Shown here one piece after another: positions 8,078-15,834 of a stretch of DNA of 64,000 bases. The notes beneath the pieces were generated by a model. The model worked only from the letters and a program-made list of their open reading frames with translations. It had not been told where the DNA came from and did not search any database. Where the stretch lies: positions 9,158 through 73,157 of the forward strand of contig DBKT01000005.1 in the NCBI GenBank assembly GCA_002297365.1. Reading direction: 5' to 3'. The position numbers were made by a program, and so were the translations under genes. Position 1 is the stretch's first letter. Every line of letters starts with the position of its first letter. The DNA comes from Caryophanales bacterium UBA743 (GTDB taxonomy: Bacteria > Bacillota_I > Bacilli_A > RFN20 > CAG-826).

Positions 8078-9379
8078 ATGTATCAAGCAAAAATGAAATT
8101 AAGCCAGGAAGAGCAAGACATTTTGGCTGGCAAAAAAGGCAAGACCATGGCTAAGATGATGGAAGTCTTAGTTCGTTATGGCGATGCTTTTGGTGCCGAT
8201 CGCCTTGTTCCTGTGACACACAAAAAAGCCCATTTTGTCACCAGCTTTGGCCTAGGGCTTTTAAAAGGAGTTTATCCCCTTATGGATGAGCTCATTGCGG
8301 CTGGTTGCAAGGTCGAAGGCGGATTTACGATGGACCCAAGGCCTTTGGATTACAAAAACGTTAAATGCGGCCCTCTTGAGAAACTCGTCTTCAACAACTT
8401 TATGTACAACAAGCAAAAATTATATGAAGGGCAGCTTCAAAAGATCGGATTAAAAGATCCAGAAAACGCCTTCTCCTGCACTTGTTATTTAAAAGAAATG
8501 GGTAACACGCCAAAGAAAGGGGATATCCTCTCTTGGAGTGAATCCTCTGCCGTTGTCTTCGCTAATTCCGTATTGGGCGCAAGATGCAACCGTAACTCCG
8601 GTATCTTGGATATGTTTGGGGCAATCTTAGGCAAAACCCCGAATTTCGGATTCATCACCGATGAGGGAAGGAAAGCGGATTGGAAAATCATTCTAAAAAC
8701 CACGAAAAAGCCAGAAGCCCAAATCCTTGGCTCCGCAATCGGAATCAAAGTCATGGCGGAAGTCCCTTATGTTGTAGGATTGGATAAATATCTAAAGGAT
8801 CTTCCAAACGAAGACACATTGGCTTATTTGAAAGACTTTGGCGCGGCAACAGCGTCCAATGGCGCCGTAGGTCTCTACCATATCGAGAACATTACTCCTG
8901 AAGCGAAAGAATTCGGAGCAAAATTATTAAAAGACAACGCCAAAGAATATGTCATCGATGATGCGGAGTTAGAAAGAATCTATCAATCTTATCCAATCAT
9001 GTGGAAAAAGAAAAACGAGAGGGTGCATCGTTGTTTCATTGGCTGCCCTCACCTCACTTTGAAACAGCTTGAGAATTGGACTGACAGAATTCTTGACGGT
9101 TTGAGGAAATCAGGAAAAAAGAAATTGGTTATCGATACCGTTTTGACCTCCTCCCCTGCCATCATCAAGGAATTTCAAAAAGAGGACAGATATCGAAAAC
9201 TTCTTTCCGTAGGCGCGCACCTCTCTTATATTTGCCCTTTGATGTATGCAGACAATCCAATCTCCGGAAAGAAAGTCTTAATGACCAATTCCAATAAATT
9301 AAGAACGTATACGAAGGCCCGTTATTTCAAAGATCAGGAGGTCTTGGAAATGATTACCGGCCAAAAGGAGGTCAAATAA
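8078..9379 (+). CDS. Aconitase X catalytic (large) subunit
   Basis: A 433-residue AcnX (DUF521) large subunit. Members of this family are hydro-lyases related to aconitase; known reactions are dehydration of cis-3-hydroxy-L-proline in bacteria and of mevalonate 5-phosphate in archaea. Visible marks are the N-terminal KMMEVLVRYGDAFGADRLVPV, the SCTCYL segment, GARCNRNSG, and HRCFIGCPHLTLKQLE, whose GCPH is characteristic and whose Cys residues are candidate Fe-S ligands. The separate small subunit follows two bases downstream, as in the two-gene bacterial/archaeal form. The upstream partner is an enoate-type reductase, an association I do not recognise from characterised AcnX pathways. Confidence 0.9.
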   Translation: MYQAKMKLSQEEQDILAGKKGKTMAKMMEVLVRYGDAFGADRLVPVTHKKAHFVTSFGLGLLKGVYPLMDELIAAGCKVEGGFTMDPRPLDYKNVKCGPLEKLVFNNFMYNKQKLYEGQLQKIGLKDPENAFSCTCYLKEMGNTPKKGDILSWSESSAVVFANSVLGARCNRNSGILDMFGAILGKTPNFGFITDEGRKADWKIILKTTKKPEAQILGSAIGIKVMAEVPYVVGLDKYLKDLPNEDTLAYLKDFGAATASNGAVGLYHIENITPEAKEFGAKLLKDNAKEYVIDDAELERIYQSYPIMWKKKNERVHRCFIGCPHLTLKQLENWTDRILDGLRKSGKKKLVIDTVLTSSPAIIKEFQKEDRYRKLLSVGAHLSYICPLMYADNPISGKKVLMTNSNKLRTYTKARYFKDQEVLEMITGQKEVK

Positions 9380-9380
9380 A

Positions 9381-9824
9381 ATGAAAGAATTCCATGGCCG
9401 CGTGATCCAAGCGCAAAATTGGACTGGCGAAGCAGTCGTTTCCCATCAAGGCTTCAACACATTAGCCTCTTGTCAAACAAGCGCTTTATTAGCCACCTCA
9501 AAGAAAATCATCGTTTCTGATCAAAACAACAAAGATCTTTACAAGAAAAACATCACAGGTAAAGCTCTTTGCCTTCCAGAAACCATCGGCTCTACGACAG
9601 GAGGGATGGTCATTCAAACCATTGCCGTACGCTCTTTAGCCCCTAAAGCATGGCTTTTCTCCCATCATATCGACCCATTAGCGGCTTCTGGCATTATCCT
9701 TTCTAATGTATGGAATGATGCGGGCCTTATTGCGATCGACGAGCTTGGCGACGATTTCCTGGAAGCGGTTAAAAGCGGCGATAAGATTACCATTAAAGAA
9801 GACGGAACGGTCATTGTTGGCTAA
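9381..9824 (+). CDS. Aconitase X small (swivel) subunit
   Basis: A 147-residue DUF126 protein, the swivel domain that completes the AcnX active site. It has the family's beta-rich fold with GKALCLPETIGSTTGGMVIQT, where a Ser in the GS-rich loop contacts substrate in aconitase-fold enzymes, and SGIILSNVWNDAGLIAIDEL near the middle. AGGAGG sits just before the ATG at 9381, inside the end of the large subunit gene. The pair must act as a heteromer in the cytosol. A strong bidirectional terminator ends the operon. Confidence 0.9.
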   Translation: MKEFHGRVIQAQNWTGEAVVSHQGFNTLASCQTSALLATSKKIIVSDQNNKDLYKKNITGKALCLPETIGSTTGGMVIQTIAVRSLAPKAWLFSHHIDPLAASGIILSNVWNDAGLIAIDELGDDFLEAVKSGDKITIKEDGTVIVG

Positions 9825-9857
9825 AAACGTTCTTTGTTTGGAAGGCCACATTTATAA

Positions 9858-9893
9858 AAGAAAGCTGGGGCATTCAAATGCCCCAGCTTTCTT
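9858..9893. terminator. Strong bidirectional terminator
   Basis: A perfect 16-bp stem (AAGAAAGCTGGGGCAT and its complement, loop TCAA) with A/T tails on both sides separates the AcnX operon from the convergent GH3 operon. Confidence 0.92.
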
Positions 9894-9909
9894 ATTTTTG
9901 GCTTTCGTC

Positions 9910-10401
9910 TTATTTTTCAAATTTAGGCTCTGCGTAGCCGAAGAAGGAAGAAACGATTCCAGCCAATCCGCTCAACCCAAGCAGCACGATACTCGCGATC
10001 GCCAAGTCGGCGCTGGCCATATTGTCAGCAGTTTGGATTTCTTTTAAAACCTCTTCATTGGAGAAGAAAAGAGTAATGATTCCTTCAATTCTTGCTTCAA
10101 CGAAGCTCATGCAAGCCAACACGAAGAAGGCCGAAGAGACGACTTTTAGAATCACGCCAACCAATTTGACATATTTCCCAACGATTCCATCAAAGCAAAT
10201 GATGTTCAATGCGTCGGATAACAGAAAGAAGATTAACCCGGTAATGCCATAAGCCAAAACGGCTGAGACGTCTTGTCCTTGGAAATAGCCGGCTCTAGAG
10301 ACGCCAACCCCATAGACAATCATCGCTACAAGCGCAACAAACAAGGCAATGGAAGTCACAATCAGATTCGCGCTGATTTTTTTATTGATGACGAGTTTCA
10401 T
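9910..10401 (-). CDS. Four-helix membrane protein, partner of GH3
   Basis: A 163-residue protein with a Lys-rich N-terminus and four predicted membrane helices (about residues 13-35, 48-68, 80-102 and 131-155), joined by a short acidic loop. I recognise no family. It starts one base after the GH3 stop, so the two genes are certainly cotranscribed and probably translationally coupled. Its role may be to support the membrane-anchored glycosidase, for example as an anchor or assembly partner; this rests only on gene order. Confidence 0.75.
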   Translation of the reverse strand: MKLVINKKISANLIVTSIALFVALVAMIVYGVGVSRAGYFQGQDVSAVLAYGITGLIFFLLSDALNIICFDGIVGKYVKLVGVILKVVSSAFFVLACMSFVEARIEGIITLFFSNEEVLKEIQTADNMASADLAIASIVLLGLSGLAGIVSSFFGYAEPKFEK

Positions 10402-13400
10402 TTACTTATCCTCCTTTTTCTTTCCGGGAATCACATTCAAGACAATATAAGCAACGCCGAAGAGGCCGGTTAAAACTCCTGAAGTGATAATGGTTGCATC
10501 GATTGCAGATTCCCACCATGGGGTCAATTCGATGATGGTGATATCACATACCGCAGAATTTGCGAAGGCGAATAATTGGTATTTGAGATTTTGACGGGCT
10601 TGCTCAACAAGGACCGTGTCTTTTGCGCACTTCTCCGGCGAGAGATAGGTCCATTTTCCGTCATGGCCATCCTTGGAATTGATGTTGGAGTTGTTGCCTC
10701 CAAATTCAGCAACTTGGGTAATGCCAGCCATAATCATGCCTTCGGCATTGAAGTAATAAGCGCTCGAAGCAAGGTCGGTTGAGATAATGCCATTGAAGCC
10801 CCACTCCCCTCTTAAGATGCCTTGAAGCATTCCCACGGATTGAGAAGCATTGGTTGCGCCGATGCGATTGAAGGCGATCATTACCGCTAATCCATCAGCG
10901 TCATTCAACATGCCTTCGAAGCCACGTAAATCGGTTTGTCTGGCCTTTTGTTCATTCATATAAGCGGAAACACCGGCACGATTATGCTCTTGATCGTTAA
11001 AGCCCATGTGTTTTGGACCGACGAGAGCGCCTTTTTCCAAAGACCCCTTGCCAATCATTTCACCGATGCGATTTGTGAGCATTGGGTCTTCAGAAATATA
11101 TTCGTAGTTGCGTCCGTTGTATGGGGTTCTTCTTAAGGTTAACCCCGTTCCCCAAACGGATTGATATTTCAATAGGAGTCCTGCTTCCCCTTCAATTTTG
11201 CCCCACTCGTAAGCAAGCTCAGGATTGAAGCTGGTTCCTAATAAAGTTTGGGAGTTGATGTTTGTTTTGTAAGTTAAGGTCGGTTCGCCGATTCCTTTGC
11301 CATCTTCGTCATAACTGGCATATTCGTTATAAGCTCCAACAAAGCCATTTACGCCTTCGTGCTGTCCAACGATCGGATTGTCAATATTGGCAAGTTTGTC
11401 AGATTGTCCACCACCATGGACGATCGCACCAATCGCTTCATTCACAGAGATTTGGCTGACCATTTTGTCCCACCATTCGTTCTCAGGATTGGATAATCTT
11501 TCATAAGTGAGATTTTTGGCATCGAAATTATATTCATCGCCATAATCCACCCCATCCGGATTTGTGGCGGTTTTCCCAGAATCGGTCAGAACATATTGTT
11601 CACCACGAATTTCTTTAATCCATTCATCCTTCTTTGGGGAAGAGCCGATCTTGATTTCCACATCAGTGTTATAGTTCTTTGGCCAGGTGCCTTCGTAATC
11701 CTGTCTCGAAAGATAAGTGACCGTATCTTCTAAATAATAGTTTAAATCGGCGTTGTCTAATTGATTGGAGATTACAACACCGTTATCAGAAGCAAAAGTG
11801 GTGTTATCAAAAGCATTCAAATGCCATGTTTTCGTTTTTCCAATCGCCTCGGCATCCATTCCATCGCCTACGCTATGGCCTTTAGCCTGCAAGAAGTTAT
11901 TGGCCGCTTCATGAGCCCCATTGGCTGCTGTGAAGAGGTAATCTCCTTCGTCAAGGATATAGGTCTTCGCTTTTTTATAGTCGTAAGAAGCAAGGTATTT
12001 TGTTGGAACGGTGATGGTCACGTCAGCGCTTTTCCCAGCTTTAACATCTACCTTAGCGGAATTCAGGAATTGAACAGCACTCTTCTCGACTAAGTTCTCT
12101 TTGTCGTAATCCGTATATGGTGCGTTTACATAAAGCTGCCCTAGGAATTTGCCATCTTCGTTCCCTTTATTATGTATCGTAATGGTTGCCGTGATATTCC
12201 CATCATTTACTTTATCCACTTTAAGTTCTTTGATTTCTTGGGTATATGGCAAATAAGAAAGACCGTATCCGAATGGATAGATGACTTCATCGGAATATTT
12301 CCATGCTCCTCCATTTGTAGAACCTTTTTTGGAATCGGCTTTGAAAGAGGAATTGGCCACGCTATCAAAATATCTCGTTTCATAATATTGATAACCAATG
12401 TAAATGCCTTCCGCCTCCACATAATAGCTGGCGCCTGAATAGTTGGCCTTGCCGCCGCCAAAGCTAGAATTCTGACCATTTTGGATGCTAGCTCCTGGCC
12501 ATCTTGTCGTGTCTTCGGATGCCGTTCCCGCCACTCTTTCTGCAATGGAAGCGTCAGCATACTCATCTCCACCGAAATTTTGCATTGCAGGAAGGGATTC
12601 CCAATTCTTTGCATAAGTGTCGGAAAGAGCGCCAGTCGCATTGACTTTGCCAGTCAAAACATTAACGATGCCGGTTGCTTGGTAATCGTTTAAAACGCCC
12701 ATGTAGGCAATTGCATCAACTTCATGTTCGCCGCCTTTGGCAATCGCACCAATATTCATGGCGTTTCCGGTATTCAAAAGAACAACGACCTTCGAGCAAA
12801 GGGCTTTGGCTTTATCAACGATCTGGAGCTCGTCATCGGAAAGTTCCAAAGGATCTTTCCCCGTTGCTTCGCCTTTCCAATTCAAAGCGCTGCCTGGTTT
12901 ATAGGTGTTGGACTCGCCAGCCCCACGTCCAAAGACAACCACGCCAACCGTTTCATCTTTGACAATGGATTTTTCCCATCCTTCTGAAGCAAATTTTACC
13001 GTTCCGGTGTTTTTCTCATCATACTTAGATAAAGCAATGTCTTCTTGCCATGCGGTGGTAGGAACCTCGTTGATTTTATAATCGGTCATGTCTCCAGGAG
13101 ATGCTTGTAAACCAAACCAATAGGTTATCGTCGTATTTCCAAAAAAACTCTTCGTGGTCGCATAATCCGTAGAAAGCATCTTTCCATAGATACCTTTTAA
13201 TGTAGGTTCTAAGGTGTAGCCGGCTTTTTCGAAAGCGGAATCGAGATCGACTTTATCGGCATTCCCGGCACGAAGATCGCCCGCAGACTGCATATAAGGC
13301 TTATATGCGGCGTTGCCAAATAAAGCGATTTTCTTCGTTTTATCTTTTAAAGGTAGAGCACCATTGTCGTTTTTAAGAATGACAGTCCCTTCTTCGCCTT

Positions 13401-13626
13401 CTCTTTCCGATAAACGCTTAGAGGCTTTGACATAATCAGCTGTTGTCGCATAATCCGATTTGAATCGACTAGAGCCTGGATCACTCACCGCACGATAGCT
13501 TTCCGTCCCCAAAACGGCGTCAATATTGGAACGCCACTTATTTGCAATCCCAGAGCCAACGCTTGAAATCACAAGAAGAGAAGCCGCAATGCCAGTGAGA
13601 CCAGCTAGAAAACCTGTTTTTTTCAT
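10402..13626 (-). CDS. Membrane-anchored, domain-inverted GH3 glycosidase
   Basis: A 1074-residue glycoside hydrolase family 3 enzyme, probably a beta-glucosidase or related exo-glycosidase acting outside the cell. Domain order is inverted: the alpha/beta sandwich comes first (EGTVILKNDNGALPL near residue 80; YPFGYGLSY near 440), then a fibronectin III-like part, then the TIM barrel with GPKHMGFND (K872, H873) and the nucleophile D951 in GFNGIISTD. Such inversion is known from Ruminococcus and Butyrivibrio enzymes. A helix at residues 5-27 and a second at about 1037-1062, followed by KKKEDK, would tie both ends to the membrane. The start has AAGGAGG. The substrate cannot be read from sequence. 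Confidence 0.9.
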   Translation of the reverse strand: MKKTGFLAGLTGIAASLLVISSVGSGIANKWRSNIDAVLGTESYRAVSDPGSSRFKSDYATTADYVKASKRLSEREGEEGTVILKNDNGALPLKDKTKKIALFGNAAYKPYMQSAGDLRAGNADKVDLDSAFEKAGYTLEPTLKGIYGKMLSTDYATTKSFFGNTTITYWFGLQASPGDMTDYKINEVPTTAWQEDIALSKYDEKNTGTVKFASEGWEKSIVKDETVGVVVFGRGAGESNTYKPGSALNWKGEATGKDPLELSDDELQIVDKAKALCSKVVVLLNTGNAMNIGAIAKGGEHEVDAIAYMGVLNDYQATGIVNVLTGKVNATGALSDTYAKNWESLPAMQNFGGDEYADASIAERVAGTASEDTTRWPGASIQNGQNSSFGGGKANYSGASYYVEAEGIYIGYQYYETRYFDSVANSSFKADSKKGSTNGGAWKYSDEVIYPFGYGLSYLPYTQEIKELKVDKVNDGNITATITIHNKGNEDGKFLGQLYVNAPYTDYDKENLVEKSAVQFLNSAKVDVKAGKSADVTITVPTKYLASYDYKKAKTYILDEGDYLFTAANGAHEAANNFLQAKGHSVGDGMDAEAIGKTKTWHLNAFDNTTFASDNGVVISNQLDNADLNYYLEDTVTYLSRQDYEGTWPKNYNTDVEIKIGSSPKKDEWIKEIRGEQYVLTDSGKTATNPDGVDYGDEYNFDAKNLTYERLSNPENEWWDKMVSQISVNEAIGAIVHGGGQSDKLANIDNPIVGQHEGVNGFVGAYNEYASYDEDGKGIGEPTLTYKTNINSQTLLGTSFNPELAYEWGKIEGEAGLLLKYQSVWGTGLTLRRTPYNGRNYEYISEDPMLTNRIGEMIGKGSLEKGALVGPKHMGFNDQEHNRAGVSAYMNEQKARQTDLRGFEGMLNDADGLAVMIAFNRIGATNASQSVGMLQGILRGEWGFNGIISTDLASSAYYFNAEGMIMAGITQVAEFGGNNSNINSKDGHDGKWTYLSPEKCAKDTVLVEQARQNLKYQLFAFANSAVCDITIIELTPWWESAIDATIITSGVLTGLFGVAYIVLNVIPGKKKEDK

Positions 13627-13675
13627 TTTTTCCTCCTTAATGAACTTTTCGTTTTCGTTGTTTCACTCACAATCA

Positions 13676-13710
13676 TGTAAGCGTTTTCATTATAGTTGGA
13701 AACGCTTACT
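13676..13710 (-). promoter_or_regulatory. Promoter with two cre/LacI-like operators
   Basis: TATAAT (minus strand, 13694-13689) is bracketed by TGTAAGCGTTTTCA (13676-13689) and TGGAAACGCTTACT (13697-13710). The first fits the CcpA cre consensus TGWAANCGNTNWCA; together they are an inverted pair with GTAAGCGTTT arms. CcpA or another LacI-family repressor should control GH3 here. A nearly identical site lies before the GPH symporter. Confidence 0.8.
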
Positions 13711-13784
13711 TAAATATTTTTTGTCCAATTTGGCATATTTTTGAGCCTATTTGGATGAAAAAATCCATTAATGAATAAAAATTC

Positions 13785-13920
13785 CTCGTCTGAAGATAAG
13801 GGCTCTGTAACTTTTAATGGGGATGGCAAAAATCGCCATCCCCATCGATTGTTACAGCTTTGGCGGGTTTTTTAGCACCATCTCCCCATCCACCCCTCCA
13901 TTAAAAGTTATAGAGGCGAG
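13785..13920. repeat. Nested inverted-repeat element with competing arms
   Basis: CTCTGTAACTTTTAATGG (13803-13820) pairs with CCATTAAAAGTTATAGAG (13898-13915), one mismatch in 18. Inside, GGGGATGGC (13819-13827) pairs with GCCATCCCC (13835-13843), and CTGTAAC (13805-13811) can instead pair with GTTACAG (13851-13857), so two folds exclude each other. The minus strand of 13878-13900 is G-rich. It lies between the secG terminator and the GH3 promoter and encodes no protein. It may be a MITE-like element or a structured RNA. Confidence 0.6.
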
Positions 13921-13922
13921 AT

Positions 13923-13946
13923 AAAAAAAGCTTCCTTGACGGAAGC
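13923..13946 (-). terminator. secG terminator
   Basis: GCTTCC, loop GTCAA, GGAAGC, then T7 on the minus strand, starting seven bases after the secG stop. Confidence 0.85.
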
Positions 13947-13952
13947 GGTAAT

Positions 13953-14264
13953 TTAGAAGAGATAAGGCAACAAAAGCATTGCTGCGGCAGTTGTTTCAGC
14001 CGAAGAGGATGAATCCGAGGAGGAAGCAGAGCTCTTATTTCCAATTAACATAATCAAGATTGCCAAAAATAAGAAGAGAATGGCGAATCCAAAGGTCAAC
14101 CAGGAGATGACTTTTTCCGATCCTCTTTCCTTCGTTTTCGCAAAAACGTTCAAGCCACCACCGGTGATAGCGCCGGAAGCACCTTCTGATTTGCCGCCTT
14201 GAAGAAGGCTAAGAACGATGACAATCAAGGAAATAATGATGAAGACAATATCGTACCACTGCAT
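13953..14264 (-). CDS. secG: Preprotein translocase subunit SecG
   Basis: SecG assists the SecYE channel during export. The 103 residues show the family layout: helix one (DIVFIIISLIVIVLSLLQ), the loop QGGKSEGASGAITGGG that is typical of SecG, helix two (ISWLTFGFAILFLFLAILIML), then an unusual 30-residue Ser/Ala-rich tail ending in hydrophobic residues. SecG is normally about 75 residues, so the tail is an extension. Single gene with its own promoter and terminator; it is near, but not in, the secA operon. Confidence 0.93.
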   Translation of the reverse strand: MQWYDIVFIIISLIVIVLSLLQGGKSEGASGAITGGGLNVFAKTKERGSEKVISWLTFGFAILFLFLAILIMLIGNKSSASSSDSSSSAETTAAAMLLLPYLF

Positions 14265-14283
14265 ATTTTTAATTACCTAACAA

Positions 14284-14318
14284 GCATTCTAAAAAGAACG
14301 CCCTATAACTTTAGTATA
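14284..14318 (-). promoter_or_regulatory. secG -10 box and 5' leader hairpin
   Basis: TATACT on the minus strand (14318-14313) is followed by GCGTTCT-TTTT?-AGAATGC-type dyad at 14301-14284 (one G-U pair), close to the predicted transcript start. No good -35 is visible. Confidence 0.35.
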
Positions 14319-14359
14319 GAAAAGAGCTTTTCGCAATGAGAGATTGCTTATCAAAAAGT

Positions 14360-15214
14360 TCATTTTTGATCATTTTCCTTCTGAAATTCTTCTTTAAGAA
14401 GAAGAAATTCATCTAACACTTCCTTATGGGTGTTCTCCCCATATACCTTACGGAATTTCTCTACGTTCCAAGGCTTTTCGGCAACGTTGCCGATACCTTT
14501 GCTATGAAACTTTATCCATTGGCAATAATGACGAACAACGGTATCCGGATGAAGATAATGCTGATCGTTAAAACGCGGGGAAAGAATTTTCTTATACTTT
14601 TTCATTCCACGATTCAAAGCCGTTTGGTCGGGCATGAAATAGCGATTGCGGTTAATTTTATGGCGGACCAAATCGAAATGGTGGTTTTCGCGTAATTTAG
14701 CCAAATCCATCAAAAGCACGCCAGAATTGCAATAGTTTTTCCCTAACCAATGGGAACCCACTTCATCCTTTGCCATGCCAATATCTTTACCCCCAAGCGG
14801 TTCAGAGAAGATGGTGTAGAGATCACCCGTAATAACCAAATCCACATCTAAATAAAGAAGCCTGTCGCCAAATTCCGGGTGATAGTCCGCAAGAAGGCGA
14901 ATCATGGACAAAGGCGAAAACTTTCCGTTGAAATTAGGGCTTTCCCCAAAGTTTGAAATAACCTCATCGCTAAGATCGACGAGGGTGATTCTGCTTTGGG
15001 GGTTGTATTTTCGAATTACCTTTTCAACGAAAAGGGATTGCTCTTTCGTGAAAGCAAAGAAATCTTTCTTTTTTGTTTTGAAATTTCCTGTTGCCAAAAA
15101 AACATTTAAAGGGTGTTTGGTGGTTTTGGCGGCAGACAATAAAGTAATCAATAAACCGTCGAAACACTTCTTATCAAGACAAAAAAGTAAATTTATGGGA
15201 GTTTTGTCGGTCAT
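14360..15214 (-). CDS. Glycosyltransferase family 8 protein
   Basis: A 284-residue retaining glycosyltransferase of the GT8 type (LgtC/GspA-like). RLLYLDVDLVITGDL carries the DxD metal/sugar-nucleotide motif (D123, D125), and PDQTALNRGMK, then HYCQWIKFHSKGIGNVAEKPW match the C-terminal GT8 signature. The N-terminus PINLLFCLDKKCFDGLLITLLS is the nucleotide-binding strand-helix. It probably transfers a hexose in the cytosol to a lipid or protein acceptor. It is last in the secA operon, overlapping the HAD gene by four bases. An AT-only stem, ATCAAAAA/TTTTTGAT, spans the stop codon and may be a weak terminator. Confidence 0.88.
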   Translation of the reverse strand: MTDKTPINLLFCLDKKCFDGLLITLLSAAKTTKHPLNVFLATGNFKTKKKDFFAFTKEQSLFVEKVIRKYNPQSRITLVDLSDEVISNFGESPNFNGKFSPLSMIRLLADYHPEFGDRLLYLDVDLVITGDLYTIFSEPLGGKDIGMAKDEVGSHWLGKNYCNSGVLLMDLAKLRENHHFDLVRHKINRNRYFMPDQTALNRGMKKYKKILSPRFNDQHYLHPDTVVRHYCQWIKFHSKGIGNVAEKPWNVEKFRKVYGENTHKEVLDEFLLLKEEFQKENDQK

Positions 15215-15834
15215 AGAAGCTCCTTTAAAGAGAGGATTTTCTTCCCTAAGTAATCAGGGTATTCTCCTTTTCTGTCTATCAGTATACCATCTATTCCCGC
15301 ATTTTTCGCACAAAGGACATCCTGTAAAGAATCACCAATGTAAATGCATTCCTTTTTGTTCGGATTGTTAGACAATTCCATTGCTTTCAATAATGGTTCT
15401 GGGTGAGGCTTGGCTTCTTTAGTGCTGTTTCCACCGACATAAAAATCAAAGCATTCGCTCAAATGATGGATTTTTATTACTCGATGGATATAGTTCGTAT
15501 GGTTTCCAGAGACAATGGCGATTTTCTTGCCCATTTCTTTTAGCTTTAAAAGAACTTCTTTCACTTCAGGAAAGATGGATATTTTAGATATCTCTTCGTC
15601 TTTGTTCATTTCCAAAATCATTGTTTCGTAAACATGAAGCATTTTCTTCTCTTCATGAATTCCTAGCTTGTCGCACATCTGAACGAAAGCCATATGCATT
15701 AATTCCTTGACGTCCTCTTCCGAAAGAAAGACGCCTTCAGTAGCAAACGCAACTTGAAAAGGATGAATCAAAGAAGGGAAGGAGTTAGCCAAAGTTCCAT
15801 CAAAATCAAAGTAATAATAATCATATTCTTTCAT
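15211..15834 (-). CDS. HAD-family phosphatase (phosphoglycolate phosphatase-like)
   Basis: A 207-residue HAD hydrolase with motif I DFDGTL (nucleophile D10, D12), a helical cap (about residues 20-80), motif II VSGNHTN, motif III Lys in KEAKPHPEPLLKAM and motif IV YIGDSLQDVLCAKNAG. It belongs to the Gph/PpaX-like subgroup, acting on small phosphoesters or pyrophosphate. It overlaps uvrB upstream and GT8 downstream by four bases each, so it is tightly coupled. The true substrate cannot be read. Confidence 0.88.
   Translation of the reverse strand: MKEYDYYYFDFDGTLANSFPSLIHPFQVAFATEGVFLSEEDVKELMHMAFVQMCDKLGIHEEKKMLHVYETMILEMNKDEEISKISIFPEVKEVLLKLKEMGKKIAIVSGNHTNYIHRVIKIHHLSECFDFYVGGNSTKEAKPHPEPLLKAMELSNNPNKKECIYIGDSLQDVLCAKNAGIDGILIDRKGEYPDYLGKKILSLKELL

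Noticed and set aside
6011..9824. Bile acid (bai) or bilirubin (bil) operon
   Set aside because: The reductase resembles that enzyme class, but no other bai/bil partner is present; aconitase X is the only companion.
13878..13900. G-quadruplex claimed as a feature in its own right
   Set aside because: Runs alternate between two and four G, so only a weak two-tier structure is possible; reported only as part of the larger element.
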